Below are positions 1 to 5,569 of a stretch of 5,569 nt of DNA, piece after piece; positions within the stretch are counted from its first letter, which is position 1; each line of letters begins with the position of its first letter. Both the position numbers and the translations under genes were made by a program. Below the pieces are notes generated by a model. That model did no database searches and was not told where the DNA came from. It worked only from the letters and a program-made list of their open reading frames with translations. This stretch comes from Phycisphaerae bacterium (GTDB lineage: Bacteria; Planctomycetota; Phycisphaerae; SM23-33), in contig JAUWQU010000314.1 of the NCBI GenBank assembly GCA_030610965.1, positions 1-5,569 of the forward strand, given 5' to 3'.

Positions 1-2
1 CC

Positions 3-1127
3 ATCAGCGGCGTGGTGCGGTCGGTGCGGAACGTGACGGTCCCGGCGACGACGCCGGCAGAGGGCGACAGGCCCGAGGCCGTGGGCAAGACCTCGCTGTC
101 GTTCGTTCTCGGCCACGCCGGCGCCGGCGTGGTGGAGGTCCGCCAACTCCGCAAGGATGTCCTCGCCTCCGACGACGCCGCATGGGCGATCCTGCCGGCC
201 CCGCGGAAGCTGAGCGCCCTGCTCGTTACAAGCGGCAACTCGCCGTTGGAGATTGCCCTGGAGGCCTGCTCGCTGGCCCGGCTGGACGTCACCAGCCCCG
301 AGGGCTTCGACTCCGTCGTCGCCGGGGACGCGCCCGCCCCCCCGTACGACGTGATAATCCTCGACCGCCACGGCCCGGCCGGGCTGCCGCGGGCGAGGTA
401 TATGATCTTCGGCTCGCCGCCGCCGGACATAGACGTCAAGAATGTCGGCCTGCTCAAGAATCAGTTCATCGTCGATTGGCGAGGGCGCCACCCGGTGCTC
501 CAGTTCGTCAACCTCAGCGAGATGTACGTCGCCGAGGCGGTACACATGAAGCTGCCTCGCGACGCGGCCGTGCTGGCCGAGTTCGGCGCCAGCCCAGCGA
601 TGGCGCTTCTCCGGCGGCGCGGAAGCACGATGCTGCTGGTCGGTTTCGACGCGCTTCAGACGAAGTGGCCTCTCGAGCCGGGCTTCGTGATGTTCTGCTA
701 CAACGCGGTGAACTTCCTCGGCCTCGAGGCCGGCCGGGAAAAGCCCGCGGACATGAAGGTCGGCGAGGCCATCGCGGTGCGCGCCGACGGCCAGCCCCTG
801 GCAACGCTCACCCGCCCGGATGGTGGCATCGAGCGGCTCACCGCCGACCCGTCGGGCACGTTCCGTTTCCCGGCGACCGATCGCGTGGGGGTATATCGCG
901 TCGAATCTCCCGGCCGGCCGGTAACGCACTGCGCGGTCAACCTTCTGGACGAGTCCGAGAGCAACATCGCCCCGTCCAGGCGGATAGTACTTGCGACCGG
1001 TGATGTAAAGGCGATGGCGACGGCGCCGCGCCGGACCAACCAGGACATCTGGCCGTACCTGGCGCTGGCGGCGCTGGCGCTGGTTTGCCTGGAGTGGATA
1101 GTGTATAACTCGAAGGCCCGCTTGTGA
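3..1127 (+). CDS. BatA/VWA-like membrane protein, C-terminal part (5' end outside window)
   Basis: The frame is open from the first complete codon at nt 3, so the gene almost certainly starts upstream. The GTG at nt 12 has no ribosome binding site and lies inside a conserved-looking beta-rich segment. The visible 374 residues match the C-terminal half of planctomycete BatA/von Willebrand-type proteins as I remember them. First comes a CARDB-like stretch ending in 'LASDDAAWAILPAPRKL' (about nt 162-218), then a GATase-like alpha/beta region with 'ALLVTSGNSPLE' and 'YDVIILDRHGP' (about nt 218-370). A domain with 'HPVLQFVNLSEMYVAEA' (about nt 489-542) and the phrase 'NLLDESESNIAP' (about nt 939-974) follow. 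A single C-terminal helix, 'WPYLALAALALVCLEWIVY' (nt 1050-1106), is followed by a short Lys/Arg-containing tail. The N-terminal BatA helices and the VWA domain itself would lie upstream and are not seen. The role is probably in the cell envelope, and no catalytic function can be assigned. The stop overlaps an in-frame GTG of the next frame, and the genes are very probably co-transcribed. Confidence 0.8.
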   Translation: MSGVVRSVRNVTVPATTPAEGDRPEAVGKTSLSFVLGHAGAGVVEVRQLRKDVLASDDAAWAILPAPRKLSALLVTSGNSPLEIALEACSLARLDVTSPEGFDSVVAGDAPAPPYDVIILDRHGPAGLPRARYMIFGSPPPDIDVKNVGLLKNQFIVDWRGRHPVLQFVNLSEMYVAEAVHMKLPRDAAVLAEFGASPAMALLRRRGSTMLLVGFDALQTKWPLEPGFVMFCYNAVNFLGLEAGREKPADMKVGEAIAVRADGQPLATLTRPDGGIERLTADPSGTFRFPATDRVGVYRVESPGRPVTHCAVNLLDESESNIAPSRRIVLATGDVKAMATAPRRTNQDIWPYLALAALALVCLEWIVYNSKARL

Positions 1128-1150
1128 CGAACCAAGCCGCACGGGGAAGC

Positions 1151-1156
1151 GGAGAG
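1151..1156 (+). promoter_or_regulatory. Ribosome binding site deciding the start of the second gene
   Basis: GGAGAG lies 6 nt before the ATG at 1163. The upstream in-frame GTG at 1124, which overlaps the previous stop as GTGA, would add 13 residues ahead of an otherwise clean signal peptide. The ATG at 1163 is therefore preferred. Confidence 0.75.
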
Positions 1157-1162
1157 ATTTCC

Positions 1163-3316
1163 ATGCGAAAGCGAGTTGCGTTTCTGGCTTTGATCGGCTT
1201 GCTCTGCCTGTCAGCGTTTGCGCCGCCGGCGGCCGGGGTGGACGGCAAGGACAAGAAGAAGCGGGAGATCAACGTCGACTTCAACATCGGCTGGGGCGGA
1301 TGCTACCGGCCGAGGGAGTGGACGCCCGTGACGGTGGGCGTCACCACGCCGTTCAAGCAGCCGCTCGACTGCGTGGTTCAGTTCTCGGCCCCGCAGGACG
1401 ACCTGAACACGCTTCAGATCTCGCGGCGCGAGGTGTTCATGCCGGGCCTGCCGAGGAACATCCCGCTGGTGACGCGAATGGATTTCACCGTCAGTTCCGC
1501 CGTGCTGCGGATCATGGGCGCCGACACGAACTTCTACTGGTCTCGCAAGTACGACCTGTGGAACCAGGACACGGGCAAACGGGCGCTTACGGCGGTGGAG
1601 GACCACGAGATATTGATCGGCCTGACCGGCAGCCAGGGCTTCTCGATCATGCAGGTGCCCCAGGCCAGCGGCTCGCGGTACGCCGGCGGGCGGGGCCCCG
1701 TCTACGCGGCGTACCGCTTCCAGCGATTGCTGCCGTCGGACTGGACCGGCTACGCCAGCCTGGACCTGCTGGTGCTTTACGACGTCGATTGGGTCGAACT
1801 GACGGTCCATCAGCAGCGCGCCATCTCGCAGTATGTGGCCAACGGCGGGCGGGTGCTGATGGTGCTGGGCGTCAAGCCCCTCCCGGCCGGGCACGCCTTT
1901 GCCCGTATGCTGCCGCTGGCGCTGGGCGAGCCGAAGGAGATTCAGCTCTCCAGCCGGGACCTGTCCAACTGGAGATGCGAGCGGCCCAAGACAGACAAGG
2001 TCGCATGCTGGCAGGTGAGAATGGCCCCCAGCGCCCACGGCTGGGCGATCAGGAACGACCGCAACGGCAACTCGGTGTTCGTTTCCGGGCCGGTGGGGTT
2101 CGGCAAGGTCGGCGTGTTGCTGTTCGACCCCGCCGCGATAGGATGCAGGCAGGGCAAGCAACTCGTGGATTTCTGGCTGGAGTTCATGAAGCCGCTGATG
2201 GGTAGACGGTCTATCGACGGGAGCAACAATCCCGAGCGGTCGGATGATAATGAGTGGAGCTACAAGCTGGGCGCGGAGAGTTTGGCCAGCAACGCGGTGC
2301 TGGAGTACCTGTACTCCGTCGAGGAGCTTAAGCCGATCCACATCGGCTGGGTTGTGCTGGTCCTTACGGCCCTGGCGATCCTGATCGGGCCGGTCGACTA
2401 CCTCGTTCTAAAGGCGCTGGGCCGGCTGCCGTGGACGTGGGTCACCAGCACGGCTTGCATAGCGGTGTTCTCGGTGGGCGCGTACTACGGCGTGGAGTAC
2501 CTTCGCGGCGGGGTTCTTCAGGCTCGGCTGGTGAGCGTGGTGGACTCGGTGGACGGCATCGAAGGGGCGTGGGCCACGCGGTACCTGGGCATATTCGCGC
2601 CGCACAGCGACGACTACCGCCTTTCGGGCCTTAATCGCAAGCAGTGGTGGTCCGGCATGGCGCCCACTCAAGGCGATCAAATTTCCCGCTACGGGCGCCA
2701 AGAGCGGACGGGCGCCCGGACCATCTACTGCGAGCAGCACATCGACGGCGGGAACTGGCCCAATTCCGTACCGATCAACATCTGGTCCATGCAGTGCCTT
2801 TGCAGCGAATCTCACCTGGCGAAGGCCCCGCTGGCCGCCACGGCCCGGCGAGGCGACGACGGGCGGTGGACGGTGACGCTGCGGAACAATGGCGAAACGC
2901 CGATAGCCCGCGCATATCTGCGTGTGGGTGCCAGCCAGGCCGTTCAGCTCGGCAGCGTCCCGGCCGGCGAGAGCCGCGAGTTCACCGGCAGGCCCACGAG
3001 CCGTCAATCGTGGCAGAACGAAGCCCGCCGGATCGAAGAGAACCGAGGCCGGAACTCGCAGTACTACGGGTCGGACTACGAAGATGGCCGCGCTGCCGGC
3101 CCGGTCGACACAGACAGTGCCAACAGGGCCGCCGAGTTCGCTCACGGGTCGTACCCGCGCACCAAAGCGATGATGTCATACCTCGAGCAGGGCGCGGTCG
3201 TCGTCTGCGCCGAATACGACGACGCGCCCGTGCCGTGGGGTATCGAAGGCAAAGACTGCCGGTTCCAGCACACGCTGCTGGCCAGGTTCGTGGTTTTCCC
3301 TGAAGGGAGGAAGTAA
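1163..3316 (+). CDS. Exported, membrane-anchored GATase-like protein of unknown function
   Basis: This 717-residue protein begins with a signal peptide: MRKR, then a hydrophobic core at about residues 5-19, with likely cleavage near Ala24. The Cys15 context (Leu at -1) does not fit a lipobox. A beta-rich region follows ('GWGGCYRPREWTPVTVGV', about residues 40-60), then a class I glutamine-amidotransferase-like segment with 'LDLLVLYDVDW' (200-210) and 'YVANGGRVLMVLG' (224-236). I see no clear Cys-His-Glu triad, so this fold is probably non-catalytic. Two membrane helices lie at about 396-416 and 424-446, with GPVDY at 409-413 at the end of the first and a short Lys/Arg loop between them. A soluble C-terminal domain of about 270 residues contains an Ig-like stretch (about 555-600) and an Arg/Asn/Tyr-rich segment (about 605-650). 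The same GATase-plus-GPVDY arrangement is, from memory, common in planctomycete loci with BatA and ABC-2 genes. It follows the BatA-like gene by 35 nt and precedes the ABC ATPase by 5 nt, which suggests a partner of that exporter. By analogy only, it recalls GldG-type accessory proteins. The function is unknown. Confidence 0.85.
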   Translation: MRKRVAFLALIGLLCLSAFAPPAAGVDGKDKKKREINVDFNIGWGGCYRPREWTPVTVGVTTPFKQPLDCVVQFSAPQDDLNTLQISRREVFMPGLPRNIPLVTRMDFTVSSAVLRIMGADTNFYWSRKYDLWNQDTGKRALTAVEDHEILIGLTGSQGFSIMQVPQASGSRYAGGRGPVYAAYRFQRLLPSDWTGYASLDLLVLYDVDWVELTVHQQRAISQYVANGGRVLMVLGVKPLPAGHAFARMLPLALGEPKEIQLSSRDLSNWRCERPKTDKVACWQVRMAPSAHGWAIRNDRNGNSVFVSGPVGFGKVGVLLFDPAAIGCRQGKQLVDFWLEFMKPLMGRRSIDGSNNPERSDDNEWSYKLGAESLASNAVLEYLYSVEELKPIHIGWVVLVLTALAILIGPVDYLVLKALGRLPWTWVTSTACIAVFSVGAYYGVEYLRGGVLQARLVSVVDSVDGIEGAWATRYLGIFAPHSDDYRLSGLNRKQWWSGMAPTQGDQISRYGRQERTGARTIYCEQHIDGGNWPNSVPINIWSMQCLCSESHLAKAPLAATARRGDDGRWTVTLRNNGETPIARAYLRVGASQAVQLGSVPAGESREFTGRPTSRQSWQNEARRIEENRGRNSQYYGSDYEDGRAAGPVDTDSANRAAEFAHGSYPRTKAMMSYLEQGAVVVCAEYDDAPVPWGIEGKDCRFQHTLLARFVVFPEGRK

Positions 3317-3321
3317 CTCAC

Positions 3322-4254
3322 ATGCCAATGATAGAGACGCGAGGCCTGACCAAGTACTACGGCCCGCTGGCGGCGCTGACGGACCTGAGCCTTCAGATCG
3401 ACGAGGGCGACATCTTCGGGTTCATCGGCCCCAACGGTGCGGGCAAGACCACCACCATGCGAATCCTGGCGACCCTGCTGGAGCCGACCCGTGGCCAGGG
3501 GTTCATCAACGGCCTGGACGTTGGCAAGAACGGCCTCAAGGTCCGGCGGATGGTCGGCTACATGCCGGACTTCATGGGCGTCTATGACGACCTGAAGGTC
3601 TACGAGTACCTCGAATTCTTCGCGGCGGCCTTCGGGCTTGAGCGATCCAAGCGCAAGGCCGTCATCGGCGACGTGCTCGAGCTGACGGACCTGACGGTCA
3701 AGCGGTCCTCGCCGGTGGACGGGCTTTCCCGCGGCATGCAGCAGCGGCTGCAACTCGCCCGCGTGCTAATCCACGACCCGAAGGTGCTGATCCTCGACGA
3801 GCCCGCCAGCGGCCTGGACCCGCGGGCGAGGATCGAGATACGCGAGCTGCTCTGCGAGCTCAAGCGAATGGGCAAGACCATCATGATCTCCAGCCACATC
3901 CTCTCGGAACTCGAGGAGATGTGCGACCACGTGGGCATCATCGAGAGTGGCAAGCTCATCTTCAGCGGCACGATGGCGGAAATATCCGCGCGGATGGGGC
4001 TGAGCCTCAAGTTCCGCGTGCGAGTGGTTGGCGACATCGAGGCCGCCGCGGACGTGCTTCGCTCGCTGCCGGAGATCGCCGACGTGCAGGTAAGCGGCGA
4101 CGGCTTTGACGTGTCGCTCGCCGAAGGCGTGGCCGGTGACGGGCTGATCGCCCGCACGTTGGTCCGCGCAGGCATCGACGTGGTGGCGATCATGCCCAAG
4201 CAGTTCAAACTCGACGATGCGTTCCTTCAGCTCACCAAGGGCATCGTCCACTGA
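3322..4254 (+). CDS. ABC-2 type exporter ATP-binding protein
   Basis: A complete 310-residue nucleotide-binding subunit, which hydrolyses ATP on the cytoplasmic side to power an ABC-2 membrane partner. Walker A is GPNGAGKT (residues 36-43) and the signature is LSRGMQQR (135-142) rather than LSGGQ, as is usual in drug/polysaccharide-type ABC-2 exporters. Walker B is VLILDE (155-160), the D-loop is SGLD (163-166) and the switch His is H192 in ISSHIL. In the Q-loop region 'VGYMPDFMGVYDDL' (78-91) an Asp (D83) sits where Gln is usual. From memory this is common in planctomycete and related exporter ATPases. Residues from about 215 form the C-terminal accessory domain (DUF4162-like), ending 'PKQFKLDDAFLQLTKG'. 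The ATG at 3322 follows GGGAGG (3305-3310) by 11 nt. A second ATG at 3328 would only drop two residues. The gene lies 5 nt after the preceding stop, so translation is probably coupled. Its likely partner is the permease starting at 4653. The substrate is unknown. Confidence 0.95.
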   Translation: MPMIETRGLTKYYGPLAALTDLSLQIDEGDIFGFIGPNGAGKTTTMRILATLLEPTRGQGFINGLDVGKNGLKVRRMVGYMPDFMGVYDDLKVYEYLEFFAAAFGLERSKRKAVIGDVLELTDLTVKRSSPVDGLSRGMQQRLQLARVLIHDPKVLILDEPASGLDPRARIEIRELLCELKRMGKTIMISSHILSELEEMCDHVGIIESGKLIFSGTMAEISARMGLSLKFRVRVVGDIEAAADVLRSLPEIADVQVSGDGFDVSLAEGVAGDGLIARTLVRAGIDVVAIMPKQFKLDDAFLQLTKGIVH

Positions 4255-4255
4255 T

Positions 4256-4362
4256 CTGGTGGCCGGTAGCCGGTAGCCGGGAAAGAAGAAACGGCGGAAC
4301 CGGGAACCGGGAGCTGGTAGCCGGTAGCCGGTATCCAGTAGCCGGTGGCCGGTGGCCGGTGA
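4256..4362 (+). repeat. Degenerate heptamer tandem array, consensus CCGGTAG
   Basis: Thirteen 7-nt units fit the consensus CCGGTAG with substitutions. Four are contiguous at 4256-4283 (ctggtgg, ccggtag, ccggtag, ccgggaa), followed by a 16-nt purine-rich interruption (4284-4299). Nine are contiguous at 4300-4362 (ccgggaa, ccgggag, ctggtag, ccggtag, ccggtat, ccagtag, ccggtgg, ccggtgg, ccggtga). The array begins one base after the ATPase stop codon. On the minus strand it reads as a spurious 7-residue peptide repeat (PATGYxL-like). Similar CTACCGG-type arrays are, as I recall, dispersed in planctomycete and some deltaproteobacterial genomes. The strand is nominal. Confidence 0.85.
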
Positions 4363-4406
4363 CGGAAACGAACGGGCCGTAGATAAGGTCTTGAGTCTCG
4401 ATTCCA

Positions 4407-4423
4407 TGAGCCCAAAGGGCTCA
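4407..4423 (+). repeat. Hairpin: perfect 7-bp inverted repeat, 3-nt loop
   Basis: TGAGCCC (4407-4413) pairs with GGGCTCA (4417-4423) around the loop aaa. No T-run follows, so it is not an intrinsic terminator by the usual criteria. It is part of the left arm of the fold-back element. Confidence 0.8.
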
Positions 4424-4433
4424 CACAGCTCAG

Positions 4434-4452
4434 CCCAGGGCAACGCCCTGGG
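4434..4452 (+). repeat. Hairpin: perfect 8-bp inverted repeat, 3-nt loop
   Basis: CCCAGGGC (4434-4441) pairs with GCCCTGGG (4445-4452) around aac. The mirror copy in the right arm (4555-4578) has a longer loop. No T-run follows. Confidence 0.85.
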
Positions 4453-4474
4453 TGGTGAGCGTGCTTTGAAATGA

Positions 4475-4530
4475 GCCCTGTAAGGGCGACACAAGCTCTT
4501 GCAACAAAGGCTATTACGCCCTTTCAGGGC
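4475..4530 (+). repeat. Pair of facing GCCCT-nnn-AGGGC hairpins at the element centre
   Basis: GCCCT/AGGGC with loop gta lies at 4475-4487, and GCCCT/AGGGC with loop ttc at 4518-4530. Beyond folding separately, the extended copies at 4473-4488 and 4517-4532 are inverted with respect to each other, so they could instead pair together around a loop of about 28 nt. Confidence 0.75.
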
Positions 4531-4554
4531 TTGGATTGTAATATGCATCTGCAA

Positions 4555-4578
4555 CCCAGGGCGGCGCTTCGCTCTGGG
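4555..4578 (+). repeat. Hairpin: 9-bp stem with one G-U pair, 6-nt loop
   Basis: CCCAGGGCG (4555-4563) pairs with CGCTCTGGG (4570-4578), allowing one G-U pair, around gcgctt. This is the right-arm counterpart of the hairpin at 4434-4452. Confidence 0.75.
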
Positions 4579-4652
4579 CTGGGCTAGGCTGTTAAAGCCC
4601 TTCGGTATCTACGGGCCATTCGTGAAAGAAACGGGATTTCTGGTTGGGATTT

Positions 4653-5569
4653 ATGGCAGACTCAACGACAAGCGCATTTGCGAGAGTGTTCCGCGGCCTG
4701 GCGGACCTGCCGGGCGTGCTGGCGGGGCCCATCCTGACCAAGGAGCTCCGCGTCTCCAGCCGGCGGCGGAGAAACTTCGTGCTGCGCAGCGTGTACCTGG
4801 CCGTGCTGACGGGCTTTGTCGTTCTCGTCTGGATGGGGACCTTCAAATGGGATTCCTACGGCTCATACGCATACCGCGTCAGCCGCATGGCCGTGGCGGG
4901 TCAAACCATCATCGTCTGGATCGCGTGGTTCCAGTTCATCGTCCTCCAGTTCGTCACCGTCATCATGCTCAGCACGGCCATTAGCGAGGAGATATACGCC
5001 AAGACACTCGGCGTGCTGATGACCACGCCCATCCACAGCTTCCAGATAGTCGTCGGCAAGCTCTTCAGCAAGATCCTCCAGCTTCTGGTGCTCCTGGCCG
5101 CCAGCCTGCCGATGCTGGCCGTCCTGCGGGTGCTCGGCGGCGTGCCGTGGAACTTTGTCGTCGCCTCGCTTTGCATCACGCTTACCACCGCCCTGCTCGT
5201 CGCGTCGGTGACGATGTTCTTCTCCATCGTCTTCCGCTGGGCGTTCGTCAGCATACTCATGTCCATAGGCGCGCTGGCGGCGTTCTATGCGGGCATCCCG
5301 TTTATCGTAGGGCTGTTCATCACCGCCACCGGGGCGTACGAGAACGATTCGATGATAGAGTCGTTGGTTACGCTGTTCGTACACTACCATCCCTACGCCA
5401 TGATGGCCTTCCTGACGGTGGCGGTCTTCGAACCCGGCGGCATGGCTACATCGAGACTGCCCTTCTTCCACTGGTGGCTCAACTGCCTGGTCTCGCTGGG
5501 CTTCTCGGCGATGATACTCACGGCATGCGTGGCGTTGGTGCGGAAGGTCGGCCTGCGCCTCGCGGCCGG
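4653..5569 (+). CDS. ABC-2 type transporter permease (3' end outside window)
   Basis: The frame starting at ATG 4653 stays open to the right edge (305 complete codons plus 2 nt) and encodes a polytopic membrane protein. The N-terminus is cytoplasmic and basic ('GPILTKELRVSSRRRRN', residues 25-41), the usual lead-in of ABC-2 permeases. Hydrophobic segments lie at about 43-61, 84-110, 137-160, 169-194, 198-224 and 276-296. The stretch 'AISEEIYAKTLGVLMTTPI' (109-127) is the recognisable ABC-2 motif: an acidic pair, then TLxxLxxTP, between the second and third helices. It would form the membrane pore of the exporter powered by the ATPase encoded at 3322-4254. The ribosome binding site is poor: GGGA at 4646-4649 lies only 3 nt from the ATG, and the 29 nt between the repeat element and the start hold nothing better. 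A TTG at 4644 is a possible alternative start. The large periplasmic-type and C-terminal parts beyond residue 305 are not visible. The substrate is unknown. Confidence 0.9.
   Translation, partial: MADSTTSAFARVFRGLADLPGVLAGPILTKELRVSSRRRRNFVLRSVYLAVLTGFVVLVWMGTFKWDSYGSYAYRVSRMAVAGQTIIVWIAWFQFIVLQFVTVIMLSTAISEEIYAKTLGVLMTTPIHSFQIVVGKLFSKILQLLVLLAASLPMLAVLRVLGGVPWNFVVASLCITLTTALLVASVTMFFSIVFRWAFVSILMSIGALAAFYAGIPFIVGLFITATGAYENDSMIESLVTLFVHYHPYAMMAFLTVAVFEPGGMATSRLPFFHWWLNCLVSLGFSAMILTACVALVRKVGLRLAA

Larger units (their letters stand above)
4368..4623. repeat. Fold-back, MITE-like element with 18-nt terminal inverted repeats
   Basis: The left end acgaacgggccgtagata (4368-4385) matches the reverse complement of the right end (4606-4623) at 16 of 18 positions. 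Inside, three further pairs of inverted segments are arranged in mirror order: 4415-4436 against 4581-4602 (17 of 22), 4431-4453 against 4554-4581 (the same motif with a 5-nt length difference) and 4473-4488 against 4517-4532 (14 of 16). The whole stretch is therefore an imperfect palindrome centred near 4500. It has no credible open frame and encodes no transposase. GAA borders both ends (4365-4367 and 4624-4626) and might be a 3-bp target duplication, but this is weak. The internal motifs (CCCAGGGC...GCCCTGGG and GCCCTgaaAGGGC) resemble a dispersed palindromic repeat I remember from Planctomycetes, Lentisphaerae and Bacteroidetes genomes. It fills most of the spacer between exporter subunits. 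Confidence 0.7.

Noticed and set aside
12..14. GTG at nt 12 as the true start of the first gene
   Set aside because: The frame is open up to the window edge, no ribosome binding site can be seen, and the protein family is normally much longer at the N-terminus.
1124..1162. GTG at 1124 as the start of the second gene (4-nt overlap with the previous stop)
   Set aside because: The added 13 residues would precede a standard signal peptide, and the ATG at 1163 has a well-placed GGAGAG.
1211..2341. 376-codon minus-strand open frame
   Set aside because: It lies entirely antisense to the signal-peptide/GATase-like gene. It is His/Arg/Val/Gln-rich with no recognisable domain, as expected from GC-rich codon bias on the opposite strand.
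4256..4362. CRISPR-like array
   Set aside because: The units are 7 nt and contiguous, without unique spacers of 25-40 nt, and no cas gene is present.
4407..4530. Intrinsic terminator after the ABC ATPase
   Set aside because: The hairpins are GC-rich but none is followed by a run of T on either strand. The permease follows on the same strand, so termination here is not supported by sequence alone.
3766..4554. Minus-strand open frame with a PATGY-type peptide repeat
   Set aside because: Its N-terminal half translates the repeats and its C-terminal half is antisense to the ABC ATPase. The periodic peptide is a by-product of the 7-nt DNA period.
4499..4984. 161-codon plus-strand open frame beginning in the repeat element
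   Set aside because: It starts inside the palindromic element, is low-complexity Arg/Pro/Gly-rich, and overlaps the ABC-2 permease in another frame. The permease frame has clear helices and the TLxxLxxTP motif.
4863..5471. 202-codon minus-strand open frame opposite the permease
   Set aside because: It is a highly charged Asp/Glu/His/Arg-rich product typical of the complement of hydrophobic helix codons, and it shows no supporting motif.

Overview
The window is GC-rich bacterial DNA that reads on the plus strand from end to end. The gene set and wording of the proteins (the C-terminal part of a BatA/VWA-type membrane protein, a secreted GATase-like protein with a GPVDY two-helix anchor, an ABC ATPase with 'GYMPDFMGVYDDL', and an ABC-2 permease) are what I associate with Planctomycetota, perhaps a Phycisphaerae-like lineage. 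That placement rests on remembered family resemblance, not on a search. No rRNA, tRNA, CRISPR array or transposase gene is visible.

Layout: (1) nt 3-1127, the 3' part of a BatA/VWA-like gene cut by the left edge. (2) nt 1163-3316, a 717-residue exported and membrane-anchored protein with a signal peptide, a glutamine-amidotransferase-like fold, two membrane helices and a large C-terminal domain. (3) nt 3322-4254, a complete ABC exporter ATPase. (4) nt 4255-4652, a non-coding spacer almost filled by a degenerate heptamer array (4256-4362) and a roughly 256-bp fold-back element (4368-4623) with 18-nt imperfect terminal inverted repeats and nested hairpins. (5) nt 4653 to the right edge, an ABC-2 permease whose end lies outside the window.

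Genes 1-3 are packed tightly: the second follows the first by 35 nt and the third follows the second by 5 nt, so they probably form one transcript. The ATPase and permease are the two halves of one ABC-2 exporter, and the spacer looks like repeat DNA that entered an otherwise tight ATPase-permease junction. The working picture is a cell-envelope module in which a BatA-like protein and a GATase-like anchored protein work with an ABC-2 transporter. The substrate cannot be read from sequence.

The least ordinary part of the window is the repeat-filled spacer. The proteins belong to recognisable families, although the module as a whole appears functionally uncharacterised.
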